From Aquarana catesbeiana (taxonomy: Eukaryota > Chordata > Amphibia > Anura > Ranidae), in the NCBI RefSeq assembly GCF_042186555.1, contig NC_133326.1:589448574-589512573 (forward strand): a DNA stretch of 64,000 nt, read 5' to 3'. The notes under the pieces are model-generated. The model made no database searches. It was not told the origin of the DNA and worked only from the letters and a program-made list of their open reading frames with translations. Below are positions 33,736 to 44,660 of this stretch, piece after piece; position 1 is the first letter of the stretch; every line of letters starts with the position of its first letter. The translations under genes were made by a program, and so were the position numbers.

Positions 33736-34885
33736 GGTGACTTTATCTGCAACATAGATGCAGTTACATAGTATTTATACTGTAGTGCATAAAAGGCAAG
33801 TAGTTTTACATGGTGAACTAAATGTTTTTTTAGATTTAAAGGTACATATAGGGTTCATTGAAGGACATGGGGGAATGGTAAAAACAATTGTGAAAATTCC
33901 ACGTTGGCTGAGAGAGATTGCACAGACAGCATGGGTGCACAGGCATGCAATCCCGGGGCCAGCCACTGATTCACATGCACAGGAGACACTGATGGCTACA
34001 CCAGAAGAGAGGCAATACTGTCTAAAGGACCATAAAAGCAAAAAGAAATCAAACTGGGTTTTAAGATTAGAACACAGACACATCCAGTGTGCATGTGACA
34101 GCAAAGCAGAGGCATGTATTGCCCAGAATTGCCTGTTTTTGAATAGTACATTACCTTTCAGTATAATGGTAAAAGTGCAGACATTAGAGGGGCCATGCTC
34201 AAACCGAGACATGCCTGCTGTGTGTGAGCGCTATTATATAGGGAGTCACTTGATGAGGGAGCCAATTCTCACAGGGGGTGGTGCTGGTTGTCCAGCTTCA
34301 TTTGCTGTATGAGTCTCCCTGACATGGAGGCGCGCAGCATAGCCCCGCCCCTCAGGGCATGATGACGTCATGCGTCAGCGAGTTACGGGCGAAAAGGAAG
34401 TCTCCGTCCGGGAGCTCCTCCCCACACATATGGCCTGTATGGAGACGGGAATGTCCCTGTCATCCACCAGCCATGCGCAGGTGGAGCCTACCCGCCGGGT
34501 GGTGTGAAAAAACAAGGCAGCCCAGAGAGCACACCATGCGCCATCCAGTGGACTAAACGGAAAATGACAGCAAAAGTGTTGACAGTGCAAAAAACATCAT
34601 AATCACAAAGAACAAAACAAAAACCAAAAAATATATAAATGAATAATTATACATAATATAATATAATATATATTATATTATACATATATAATGTATACAT
34701 GCAATTATGAGGACAATAATGTGATCACAGGATTGTATTGTGAAAGATACATCACAGTATAAGGAAACCATGGTGTCACTAATCATAGTGTCCCCTTAGT
34801 ATCAGAAGGAGCATTTATATAGCTGATGAGTCTGTGAAGCCATGGTATAAATGATATAGCATGGAGAAGGAAAGTTGACATGTAA

Positions 34886-36894
34886 TTAAAGCCTGGGACG
34901 TTGAAGAGGGAGCCATAAGTTTAATTTACAGCCCCCTGAAACAAAGCCCAGAAGGAAAGATTTAAAGTTGAATGCCTCATTTAGGTCAAGTGATGAGGTG
35001 GCCTGTAAATTAAATATCCATCTCAACTCACATTGGAAAAGATGCTTATTAAAGTCGCCACCTCTGGAGTTAAAATGTATATGGTCAAGTGCCAGGAAAT
35101 ATACCTTAGGGATAGATTCTGGGTGAACTAATACCATATGGTGGCCAACAGGGACATCGAGGTCTAGTTTGCATAGTGTGGATAGATGTTGGTATATTAG
35201 TTTCCAAAATACCTTTATGGTCTTCCCGACATAGTAGCACCCACATTCACAAGTGAGTAGGAACACTATGCCGGGAGTCCTGCAATTTACATAATTTTGG
35301 ATGAAAATTGCATCCATTGGGTAGGTCAATGTGTTTATGCCTGTCCATGTATTGGCAGTAGCCACATCCACCACACGCAAAGGTTCCTAAGGTTTTACAT
35401 TTGTCACCCTTGATTGATTTGTGTTCGCTAGTTACCAGTCTATCACCCACAGAGGGGGCCCTCCTATAGGCGACAGCTGGCAGGATGGAAACAAATGGAG
35501 CAAGTAATGGGTCCATCGTTAGTAGATGCCAGTACCTGTTCAAGATACGCCTAACTTGTTTGTGCTGTGTCAAATAAGTTGTAATAATTCTAGTTGTACC
35601 ATCATTTGAAGGTTGTTTGTGTGCATTTAATAAATCTCCACAAGATAGGTTAATTGTTTTTCTTAAGGCTTTCTTGAGACAGGTACTTGAGTATCCCCTT
35701 TTTAGAAGTCTATTTTTCAGAGTGTCAGCCTCATTTTTGAAGCTGGCATCATCTGAGCAGTTCTGGAGAGCTCTCAAATATTGATTGTAAGGGATTGATG
35801 GAAGTAAGGGTTTAGAATGGAAACTTGATGCGTGTACTAATGAGTTCCCTGCTGTAGATTTATGGTATAGTTCACTCGAAAGGCTGCCATCTGTTTGTTT
35901 TTTAATGAGTACAATCAGAAAGGTGATCTCAGTTGTACTATGTGACATGGTAAAACTTAAATTAAATTCATTAACATTAATACAAGCCATAAACTCGTGT
36001 AAGAGATCATCCAATCCATCCCAAATTATGATCACATCATTTATGTAGCGGTACCATGCAAGTACATGGCACATATACATAGACAGCGAGTCATTGGTAA
36101 GCAGTGAATGTTCCCACTACCCCAGGTACAGGTTGACGTATGATGGGGCACAGCATGTCCCCATCGCCACCCCCTGTACCTGGAGGTAGTGGGAACCATC
36201 AAAGCAAAAGGCATTATGGTGAAGTATAAATTCTAGAGATGGTAAAATAAAATCAATGTAACTGGGTTCACATTCACTAGATTGTGACAATACATGACGT
36301 ATTACTGTAAGGCCCTTCTCATGAGAAATTGTGCTATACAGGGCCTCAACATCTATAGCGACCAATTGGGTATTGTCCTCAATGTGCATATCTTGAATGA
36401 TTTGCAGAAAATGAACAGTATCCCGTACATAAGATGGCATAAATTTTACAAAGGGTTTAAGATGACTGTCCACCACATGACTGAGATTTTAAGTTAAGTT
36501 GCCACACCCAGATAGACCTATCGTAGAGTGTTTTGTGCAACTTTAGCAAAGCATAAAATGTGGCTTCCCTAGGGAAGCTCACTCTTATAAATTCCCATAT
36601 TTGTTTGGATATAACATTATGGTAAAATGCCGCATCCACCATCAAATTTTGAGTAAATTTATCTAGCAGCGACCTATGTATGCATCGATACCATTCAGAA
36701 TTGCTGAGTATTTTTGTACACATTTCAATGTAGTGGATGCTGGTTATAACCACGACATTGCCACCCTTTCCAGAGGGTTTGAGGACAATGTCATGGTTAC
36801 GAGCTAGCGAGTCTAGCGCCCTTTTCTCATCAAGGTTGAGATTGGCATGAACCCCAGAAAAGTTTTTAATTCTCTGGATATCCGCAAATACCAA
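34886..36894 (-). pseudogene. PLE-a reverse transcriptase and GIY-YIG endonuclease
   Basis: The RT copies RNA into DNA at the nick made by the endonuclease. Visible on the minus strand: LKPSGKGGNVVVI (near 36780), VAIDVEALYSTI (near 36360, first catalytic Asp region), QVQGVAMGTCCAPSYVNLYLG (near 36130-36180), YINDVIIIWDG (about 36045; the usual first Asp of the YIDD box is Asn here), then a linker CGGCGYCQYMDRHK and a GIY-YIG block with CGCYYVGKTIKVFW (about 35220). Frame changes occur near 36470, 36100 and 35300. The Asp-to-Asn change and the shifts make it inactive. Confidence 0.88.
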
Positions 36895-36956
36895 TTTAAG
36901 TAATACCAGTGCATTATGATTAGAGCTAGGTGGAGGATATATGGTAGATTTCTTTT

Positions 36957-38432
36957 TTAAGAATGATCAATAGTGTGTATACTGCTTTGTGCGGTGGATG
37001 CATTGTCCACAGCTGCAAGAAGAGCCTCTATATCAGGGATCCTCAAACTATGGCCCTCCAGCTGTTGCGGAACTAAGCGTCCCATGAGGCATTGTAAAAC
37101 TCTGATATTCACAGACATGACTAGGCATGATGGAAATTGTAGTTTATGAATAATTGGAGGGCCATAGTTTGAAGACACCTGCTCTATATCAATTGAGTCA
37201 ATTAGGTTTTCATTTTCTTCCAATAATGATATAAAATTGTCCAGTGCTTGTATATCTTGATTAGTTTGCCCAGATTCTAGGACTCGTTTCTTAGCATATA
37301 GACTTTTAAGCAGAGTGTTGCATATAAAGAGATGGATGTCTTTGATAGCCTCAAACTTGTCAAAACTCAAGTCTGGGCAAAAAGTGAGGCCATGTGCAAG
37401 GACAGCCATCTCATCCTGATCCAAGGAATATGAGGACAGATTTACAACACTTATCGTAGTTTGTACGTGTTGGGTTTGTGTATTTTGGGCGAGTGTGCTT
37501 AAGGCTTTTTTTGATGGGTCTGTATTCAACCCCTCATTTGATCTAAAAAAGTGCCTAATGGTTGCTGTTGTGGACATGGGGTGAATAGTGTAGTGAGTGA
37601 TGTGTTCGAGGAAGATCTAGAATGACTAACCGGAGTATGTGTGCCCGATGTGTCACTAATTGTGTTGTGACGAGAGTGACTACCATGACTGTTACCTGAC
37701 CGTGGGGGAGAATCCTCCTTTTGAAAGGAATCATCATGTGACTCATCACCGTGACAGCAACGTTTTTGTCGTCTCCGACCTTTGTGTTGAGTGGAGGACT
37801 GGAAGGAAGAAGAAATAGGTGAGTGTACAGATAATTTGTGAACATTTGTGCGTCTATTTTTACTCAGTGCTTTAGGGAAATTATTGGTTTGATTTGCTTT
37901 CCATTTATAGGCTTTTCCATCCTCAAAGGCCCTCTTATCACTCCAAAACTTTTTATCCTTTGTTGATCAAAATATCTCTATTAAATTGTTTTAAGAGAAC
38001 TTTTAATTTTTCTTCAAACTCAATAAAGAGCATATGTGTCTGTAGAGGTATCATTTGGTTTTGTAATTTCTCCAATTTGCCATATAAATCAGTAATGCGT
38101 TTGCAGTATTCATCAATTAATAATGCCATCATTGTTTTGGAACATAATTTCAAATTATCTTCCCAAGCAATTTTGAATACAGGGTCGATGTTGTCGAATG
38201 AAGGAAAAATCTGGACTCTGAGCCCAAAAGGGTTCAGATTCTCCGTGATATAGTCCTCAAATGATTTAATGTGCCAATATAGTAGAGATTTTTTCTCCAA
38301 AGTTTGACTTAGATTGGAAAAAAATGATTGTTCAGATTTGAGGAAATCTTTTTGCTCAGCATCATGGTGTAGTCTGGACATAAAATTAGTCCATTGATCT
38401 CCTTGATAGGATGCCATGACAAAAAAAGCCAC
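36957..38432 (-). pseudogene. PLE-a N-terminal region
   Basis: There are three open pieces on the minus strand. One (38432-37953) is Lys/Glu-rich with predicted helices (MASYQGDQWTNFMSRL). A second (37845-37555) is short and unassigned. The third (37577-36957) has VVNLSSYSLDQDEMAVLAHG and LTFCPDLSFDKFEAIKDIHL, the phrase typically found ahead of the RT in Penelope-like proteins. A 148-bp hAT MITE sits in the last piece but keeps the frame. Function of this region is not known. Confidence 0.7.
37034..37181. mobile_element. MITE-6: 148-bp hAT-like MITE inside PLE-a
   Basis: The left end is CAGGGATCCTCAAACTATGG; the right end is the inverse (ATAGTTTGAAGACACCTG). A perfect 8-bp TSD, CTCTATAT, lies at 37026-37033 and 37182-37189. 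The MITE plus one TSD adds 156 bp, or 52 codons, without a stop, so the PLE frame reads through. Confidence 0.92.
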
Positions 38433-40473
38433 CTTTTATGCTTTGCCAAAGTTTCATAGGCACTCTACGAATCCCCCAGGTAGACCTATCATATCTGGGT
38501 GTGGCAACTTATCTGAAAATCTCAGTCATGTGGTGGACAGTCATCTTAAACCCTTTGTAACATGTATGTCATTTTATGTACAGGATACTATCCATTTTCT
38601 GCAAATCATACAAGATATGCACATTGAGGACAATACCCAATTGGTCGCTATAGATTTTGAGGCTCTGTATAGCACCATTCCTCGTGAGAAGGGCCTTGCA
38701 GTAATACGTCATGTATTGTCACAATCTAGTGAATGTGAACCCAGTTACACTGATTTTATTTTACCATCTCTAGAATTTATACTTCACCATAACGCCTTTT
38801 GCTTTGATGGTTCCCACTACCTCCAGGTACAGGGGGTGGCAATGGGGACATGCTGTGCCCCATCATACACCAACCTGTACCTGGGGGAGTGGGAACATTC
38901 ACTGCTTACCAATGACTCTGTCTATGTATATGGGCCATGTAGTTGCATGGCACCGCTACATAGATGAAGTGTTCATAATTTGGGATGGATCAGATGATCT
39001 CTTACATGAGTTTATGGCTTGTATTAATATTAATTAATTTAATTTAAATTTTACCATGTCACATAGTACAACTGAGATCACCTTTCTGGATATACTCATT
39101 AAAAAACAAACAGATGGCAGCCTTTCGAGTGAACTATACGGGTGACATGTGTAAAACCTTGGGAACCTTTGCGTGTGGTGGATGTGGCTACTGCCAATAC
39201 ATGGACAGGCGTAAACACATTGACCTACCCAATGGAAGCAATTTTTGTCTGAAATATTATGTAAATTGCAGGACTCCCAGCATAGTGTTCCTACTCACTT
39301 GAGAATGTGGGTGCTACTATGTCGGGAAGACCATAAATGAATTTTGGAAACAAATATACCAACATCTATCCACCATACGCAAACGAGACCCCGATGTCCC
39401 CATTGGCTGCCATATGGTATTAGTTCACCCAGAATCTATCCCTAAGGTATATTTCCTGGCTCTTGACCGTATACATTCAAACTCCAGAGGTGGCGATTTT
39501 AATAAGCATCTTCTCCAATGTGAGTTGAGATGGATATTTATTTACAGGCCATCTCACCACCTGTCCTAAATGAGGCATTCAACTTTAAATCTTTCCTTTC
39601 CGGGCTTTGTTTCAGGGGGCTGTGAATTAAACTTATAGCTCCCTCTTCAACATTCCGTCTTTAATTACATCTCAACTTTCCTGCTCCATGCTATATTATT
39701 TATACCATGGCTCATAGACTCATTAGCTATATAAATGCTCCTGCTGATATGGGGACACTATGATTAGTGACACCATGGTTTCCTTATACTGTGATGTATC
39801 TTTCACAATACAATCCTGTGATCTCATTATTGTCCTCATAATTGCATGTATACAATATGGATGATTCATTTTTGCTAATTGTGTCCATTTGATAATTCAA
39901 TCGCCATGTCCTTTTATCCCTCCTTTTCCAATCTTATCCTTATTTTCATTCATTCATATATTTATTTTTGGTTTTTGTTTAGTTCTTTGTGATTATGATG
40001 TTTTTTGCATTGTAAACACGTTGGCTGTCATTTTCCGTACAGTCCACTGGATGGCGCATGGTGTGCTCTCTGGGCTGCCTTGTTTATTCACACCACCCGG
40101 CGGGTAGGCTCCACCTGCGCATGGCTGGTGGATGACAGGGATATTCCAGTCTCCATACAGGCCATATGTGCGGGGAGGAGCTCCTACCTGTTCCCGCTGT
40201 GTCTATGACACGGATGGAGACTTCCTTTTCGCCCCGCGCGCCTCCACGTCAGGGAGACACTTTGAGTCCAGCCTCAGCTGTTTCTCATACAGCAAATGAC
40301 ACCAGGCAACCAGCGCCACCCCCTTTGAAGACTGGCTCCCTCATCAGGTGATTCCCTATATAATAGCGCTCACCCACAGCTGGCATGTCTCGGTCTGAGC
40401 ACGGCCGCTCTGATGTCTGTGCTTTCATCATTATACTGAAAGGTAATGTACTATTCAAATATAGGCAATTCTA
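38426..40473 (+). mobile_element. PLE-b: truncated, internally deleted Penelope-like copy, plus strand
   Basis: Its sequence is closely similar to PLE-a but in the opposite direction, beginning in the RT at FYALPKFHRHSTNPPGRPII. It includes VAIDFEALYSTI, QVQGVAMGTCCAPSY and YIDEVFIIWDG. At about 39133 it jumps from the RT thumb (SSELY) to the Cys-rich linker (GTFACGGCGYCQYMDR), losing roughly 450 bp relative to PLE-a. The 3' end stops at about 40473, short of the hammerhead-bearing part of PLE-a. It cannot encode a working protein. Confidence 0.85.
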
Positions 40474-41212
40474 AGTAGAAAAAGTGAGAGCGATAACACC
40501 AAATTTAACACACCTGCTCCCCATTCACACCTGAGACCTTGAGTCACATGACACCAGGGAGGGAAAATGACTAATTGGGCCCAATTTGGACATTTTCACT
40601 TAGGGGTGTACTCACTTTTGCTGCCAGTGGTTTAAACATTACTGGCTGTGTGTTGAGTTATTTTTGAGGGGACAACAAATGTACACTGTTATACAAGCTG
40701 TACACTCACTACTTTACATTGTAGCAAAGTGTCAGTTCTTCAGTGTCGTCACATGAAATACACACAAAATATTTACAAAAATGTGAGGGGTGTACTCACT
40801 TTTGTGAGATACTGTATCTCTATAGATGTCTAGCATATCTAGCATATCTTCAGTCTCACCTTGAACTATTACCACTTTTCAGCGATTCATGTTCTTTCAT
40901 TCATATGGAATGATTTTTCAGTTTTTTTTACCCGCGGGGTTTAAAAGCAAATTTTTCTCACCTACAATTTTGAGTTTCACATGTGGACCTATTAATTAAT
41001 TAGTTGTACTTTGCACTTTATTTATTGGTTATTCATTTCTGCCATTTATATGCGCAATCAAGTTTGTATTTGAACGGTCATTTTTTGTTTACACATGCAA
41101 TATTAGTGTTGAACTTTATTTTGATTTTTTACCTTCAGAATTTGTCCAATTGTAGTGTTAGCTGCTTGGTTCATTCTATTTAGTAGTGAAGTAATTCTTA
41201 GAAATTTTCACA

Positions 41213-42700
41213 TATATCATAATTTTGCTCTGCTGGGGAATATTCACGGGACAAGAAGGCACAAGGGTAGATGGCAGCATTTACAGGATCCTTTTGTGAC
41301 AAAAGTGCCCCCATCCCTACTTCAGATGCATCTACCTCCATAATAAAAGGCAGTTCAGGAACAGGATGGCGTATAAATGGTGCAGAGGTAAAGGCTTTCT
41401 TCAGCTGAGTGAAGGCCACCTGGGCTTCAGTAGTCCATTTAAACTTAGTCGGAGCCTTCCTGGTGAGAGAGGTGATGGGATGTGCAATGGTGGCAAAGTC
41501 CTTAATGAAGTTCCAATAGAAATTTGCAAAGCCCAGGAAGCACTGAATTGCTTTCAGGTCTGAAGGTGGTGCCCAGTCTAACATGGCTTGAATCTTGGCT
41601 GGATCCATCATGAGGCCTGTGTCAGAAATCAGGTAGCCCAGGAAATGTACTTGTTTGACATGGAATAAACACTTTTCAGGCTTTAAAAAAGGGTCCTCAA
41701 TTGGGCCAGTACTGAGCAGACGTGCCCAGGTGCGGACTGACAACTCATGGGGCCCCCGGGCAATAGGAGATAATGGGGCCCCCGGGCAATAGGAGAAGAT
41801 TATGGGGCCCCTGGGCAATAGAAGATTATGGGGCCCCCAGGCAATAGATTATGGGGCCACACAGTATACACACACACACATACAGTATACACACACAGAC
41901 ACCCAATATACACACACAGTATACACACACAGAATACACATACACACAAATTTTTACATACTGTCCCTGGTTTTATTGTGGCTGGCAACCCTGATGGGGC
42001 CCCTTAGTGGCATGGGGCCCTCGGGCAGTGCCCAGGTGCCCGAATGGTCAGTCCGCCCCTGGACGTGCCTCTGATGTGTTTCAAGATTGGGAGAGTATAT
42101 CAAAATATCATCTAAGTATTCAAGCATGAAGTGACCCAACAGGTCATGGAAAATGTAATTCATAAAGTTCTGAAAAACAGCTGGCGCATTCCTGAGACAG
42201 GGCAAGACAAGACAATCGTAATGGCTATCTTTGGTGTAAAAGGTATTTTTCCATTCTTCTCCTGCATGGATGTGCACTAGATTATAGGCTCCCCTTAAGT
42301 CCAGTTTGGAGAAGATTTTGGCTCCCTGGATCTGGGAGAATAACTCTGTGATGAGAGCAAGAGGAGTTATCTTATTCAGACCTCTGTAGTCAACACAAAG
42401 CCTCAGTCCCCCATCCTGTGCCTGGGGGAGAAGTAAAGGGACGGATGCATCTCTTAGCTAGGTTCTCCCGGATATAATCTTGCAATGCAAGATTCTCTGG
42501 CTCAGACAGTGGAAAAACTATTCCTTGAGGAGGTGTAGTGTCAGAAAAGAGTTCATAGGGACAATCATAACTGCAATGATGAGGTAAAGTGTCAGCAATC
42601 CCTTTAGAAAATAATTACCGAAAGTCCTTATAACAAAGCAGAATCTATTCCACTCCCACTTGACAAGCAGCAAATTGAACAGGGTGCTGGATGCAGTTTT
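41213..42700 (-). pseudogene. Gypsy-2 reverse transcriptase and proximal RNase H
   Basis: On the minus strand, AKIFSKLDLRGAYNLVHIH and the catalytic MLEYLDDILIYSPNLETHQ are visible around 42300-42075. Then, beyond a hAT MITE at 41727-42061, come KCLFHVKQVHFLGYLISD, FLGFANFYWNFIKDF and the RNase H start FIMEVDASEVGMGALLSQ, ending AEQNYDI at the 13-bp target site. The RNase H continues at 23522-23230. Frame breaks occur near 42060 and upstream of 42300. This Gypsy is distinct from Gypsy-1 in sequence. Confidence 0.88.
41727..42061. mobile_element. MITE-7: 335-bp hAT-like MITE inside Gypsy-2 RT
   Basis: The left end is CAGGTGCGGACTGAC and the right end GTCAGTCCGCCCCTG, inverted. The perfect 8-bp TSD GACGTGCC lies at 41719-41726 and 42062-42069. 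The interior has a tandem GGGGCCCCCGGGCAATAG run and a CA-rich tract (41860-41950). Confidence 0.93.
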
Positions 42701-42770
42701 TTACACACTGATTGGACCAAGCCAAAATATTTCCTGTTCACCAGTCAATTACTGGATTGTGCTTCTGAAG

Positions 42771-42964
42771 TCAAGGAAGGCCTAGGATCAAAGGAGTGGA
42801 TGGAGAGTCAATGATAAGGCATGAAATTTTCTTCCAATGCAAAGCCCCCAATTGTAACTGGAAAGAGTTGGTAGATTGAAGCATTTGATCTTGTGAAAGA
42901 AGCTTATTATCCACAGAAATAAGGCGGACTGGGCAATCTAGAGCATGAGTTTCCAGGGACAAAG
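42771..42964 (-). pseudogene. Gypsy-2 protease, C-terminal part
   Basis: The minus strand reads SLETHALDCPVRLISVDNK to SCLIIDSPSTPLILGLP, the end of a Gypsy aspartic protease. The active-site half is at 45978-46148. They were one domain, split by PLE-c within the duplication TTCCAGGGACAAAG. Confidence 0.8.
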
Positions 42965-43150
42965 AATTGCAGAAGAGTTCCCCTAAGTAGACTTCTAATG
43001 CACTCGAGGTAGTAAAGCAAAATACAAAGGTGTATATAAAAAAGTTACATAAATTTTATTGAAACACTTTAAAAACAGTTGCAACAAGGCAATAATTGGT
43101 TCATACAAAATATGTGTAGTGCTATAAAAAAGCATATAACAGATTCTCCT

Positions 43151-43200
43151 TACACCCAACGCGTTTCGATATATGTGTCTTGTCCTTCTTCAGGGATGTA
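43151..43200 (-). ncRNA. Hammerhead-like motif of PLE-c
   Basis: On the minus strand, TACATCC precedes CTGAAGA, and GAAA is followed by CGCG, TT and GGGTGTA. The flanks TACATCC and GGGTGTA form a seven-pair stem I (one G-U). The CGCG is a self-complementary minimal stem III. The spacer between the core halves does not form a convincing stem II, so activity is doubtful; it looks like a decayed or divergent hammerhead. Confidence 0.5.
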
Positions 43201-44660
43201 GAGATATAGGAGAATTTTGTCTAGAGAGAAGTTAAATGTACAAAAATCAGTTTAGAGCAGACCTAAGGCATAAGGTTCAAAAATATATGTTAGAGTCAGA
43301 CATTCTATTTTTCACTTACATATAGTTGATTGATAGAGTGATTTGACAATAATCAGTTGATTTCCATAAGAGCTTGCAATTGGAATAGCATCAAATTGTT
43401 AGACTGGTAATGGAACAATCATAGGCTCAAAGGATATATGTGCAGATGATAGTATGAACAGGGGATGGGGGAGGGAAGGTCCTTCAAGCACTCCACCGAA
43501 GCGGTGGAGAGCAGATAGGAATTTAAACTTATTGGAAAAATGTATATAGAGCAGGGAATCTATTGAAAAGATTAGAGGTTGAAAAGAAAGTAAGTCAAGA
43601 AACATAGGAAGCATTTCTTTATATGGATACAGACATGTATTTAGTACTTTAAGTAGTATCAAATAATATATAGTAAAAAGATATTACCTGTATAAATGGA
43701 GAGATCAGAAAGACTAACCGCACAGCCCAAATCCAGTGAGATAATGCCTGGTTTGGGAGTGGTATAGTCCAGGTATTTAAAGAGTGTTTAATCCTAGTCA
43801 GCTGGAGCAATGATGGCTCACAGCTGATGTCTAGGATGGTTGTCAGGGAGACCTGTGTAGCTACCCCCTGAACTGAGTGTGCGCGGCGCGGCCCCTACCG
43901 CGCATGTGCGAACGCTAGCACGTTGGAGCGGCGTCACGCACACCCGATCCACTGACACGGAAAGCCATCTCGGCGGACTGCGCATGTCTGCCAGAGTGGC
44001 AAGATGGAGGATGTGGGCGAAAGATGTAATACGTCCATCATCCTCCAAAGAAAAGCCGCCCAGCAAAAAAAGCTGAGCGGCTTTCCGTGCCGGGCAATTC
44101 CCTTGGTCAGGGGAACAGGGGAGGATCAAGAGGGAAAGGACTATGGAGGGAGAGGAAAGAGATGGGGGAAAGGAAAGGGCACGGACCGCTGTAGAACAAA
44201 TGGGCACGGACCGCTGTAGAATGAATGCAAGCAAGTAAATGTGAGCAAGTGTGAAAGTAAAGAAAATATACAAAAAAGGTTTTGTTTTGTAAAGTCCTTT
44301 TGAGCTAGATCCAATTGCATGCCCTGTACATAGGAGAGATATGGGATAATCCGTCAGAGCTTAAAATTGAAACTACATAATTGAATATCACAAGGTTTCC
44401 ATAAATTCCACATTTCTTAGCATCACATAACATGATGATATCCACAAAAGCATTATAGCCTAGAATAAACAAACAAATATTACATTCTACTTTAATTTTT
44501 TTTCAAAAAACAAATCAGAGTATATTACACAATAATGGCTATAGAAAAACAGGGAGAGACCCTGTTACTATAAGTTATAGAGATAGAATAACTCTTATTT
44601 TAAGGAAAAGATTTATCCAATGTAACATATATCAAAGAAGAGTGGGGGCAAATGGAGAGG

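Larger units (their letters stand above)
33330..38425 (-). mobile_element. PLE-a: Penelope-like retroelement, minus strand
   Basis: On the minus strand the order is an N-terminal region (38432-36957), reverse transcriptase (36894-35650), a Cys-rich linker, a GIY-YIG-type endonuclease (35300-34886), a GC-rich 3' region, and a hammerhead-like motif (33735-33662) near the 3' end. RT joined to GIY-YIG is diagnostic for Penelope-like elements. It joins head to head with PLE-b at about 38426. The 3' boundary at Tc1-C is about 33330. Confidence 0.88.
32299..40814 (-). mobile_element. Tc1-C: Tc1-A family copy split by Penelope-like elements
   Basis: The ends (CAGTATCTCACAAAAGTGAG at 32299 and its complement ending 40814) match Tc1-A and have TA on both sides. 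Left part 32299-33329 covers the transposase C-terminal two thirds. Right part from about 40475 resumes at GTGAGAGCGATAACACC. About 230 bp of Tc1, the N-terminal coding part, is missing at the insertion point, so the Penelope insertion was accompanied by a target deletion. Confidence 0.9.
23523..41212. mobile_element. Element X: foldback element inserted in Gypsy-2, later split by L1-2 and Tc1-C
   Basis: The element is defined by the 13-bp duplication TATATCATAATTT on both sides. Its own sequence is 23523-23537 plus 31944-32298 plus 40815-41212, about 770 bp. The two large pieces are inverted copies of each other: for example CTAATATTGCATGTGTAAAC near 31946 matches the complement near 41090-41111, and CACATGTGAAACTC near 32098 matches the complement near 40970-40985. 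The arms meet in a short hairpin around the Tc1 site. The 13-bp TSD and long inverted arms resemble Penelope-type insertions more than a hAT or TTAA element. No coding. Confidence 0.7.

Noticed and set aside
33758..34312. 184-codon plus-strand ORF
   Set aside because: Antisense to the PLE-a 3' region; no family resemblance.
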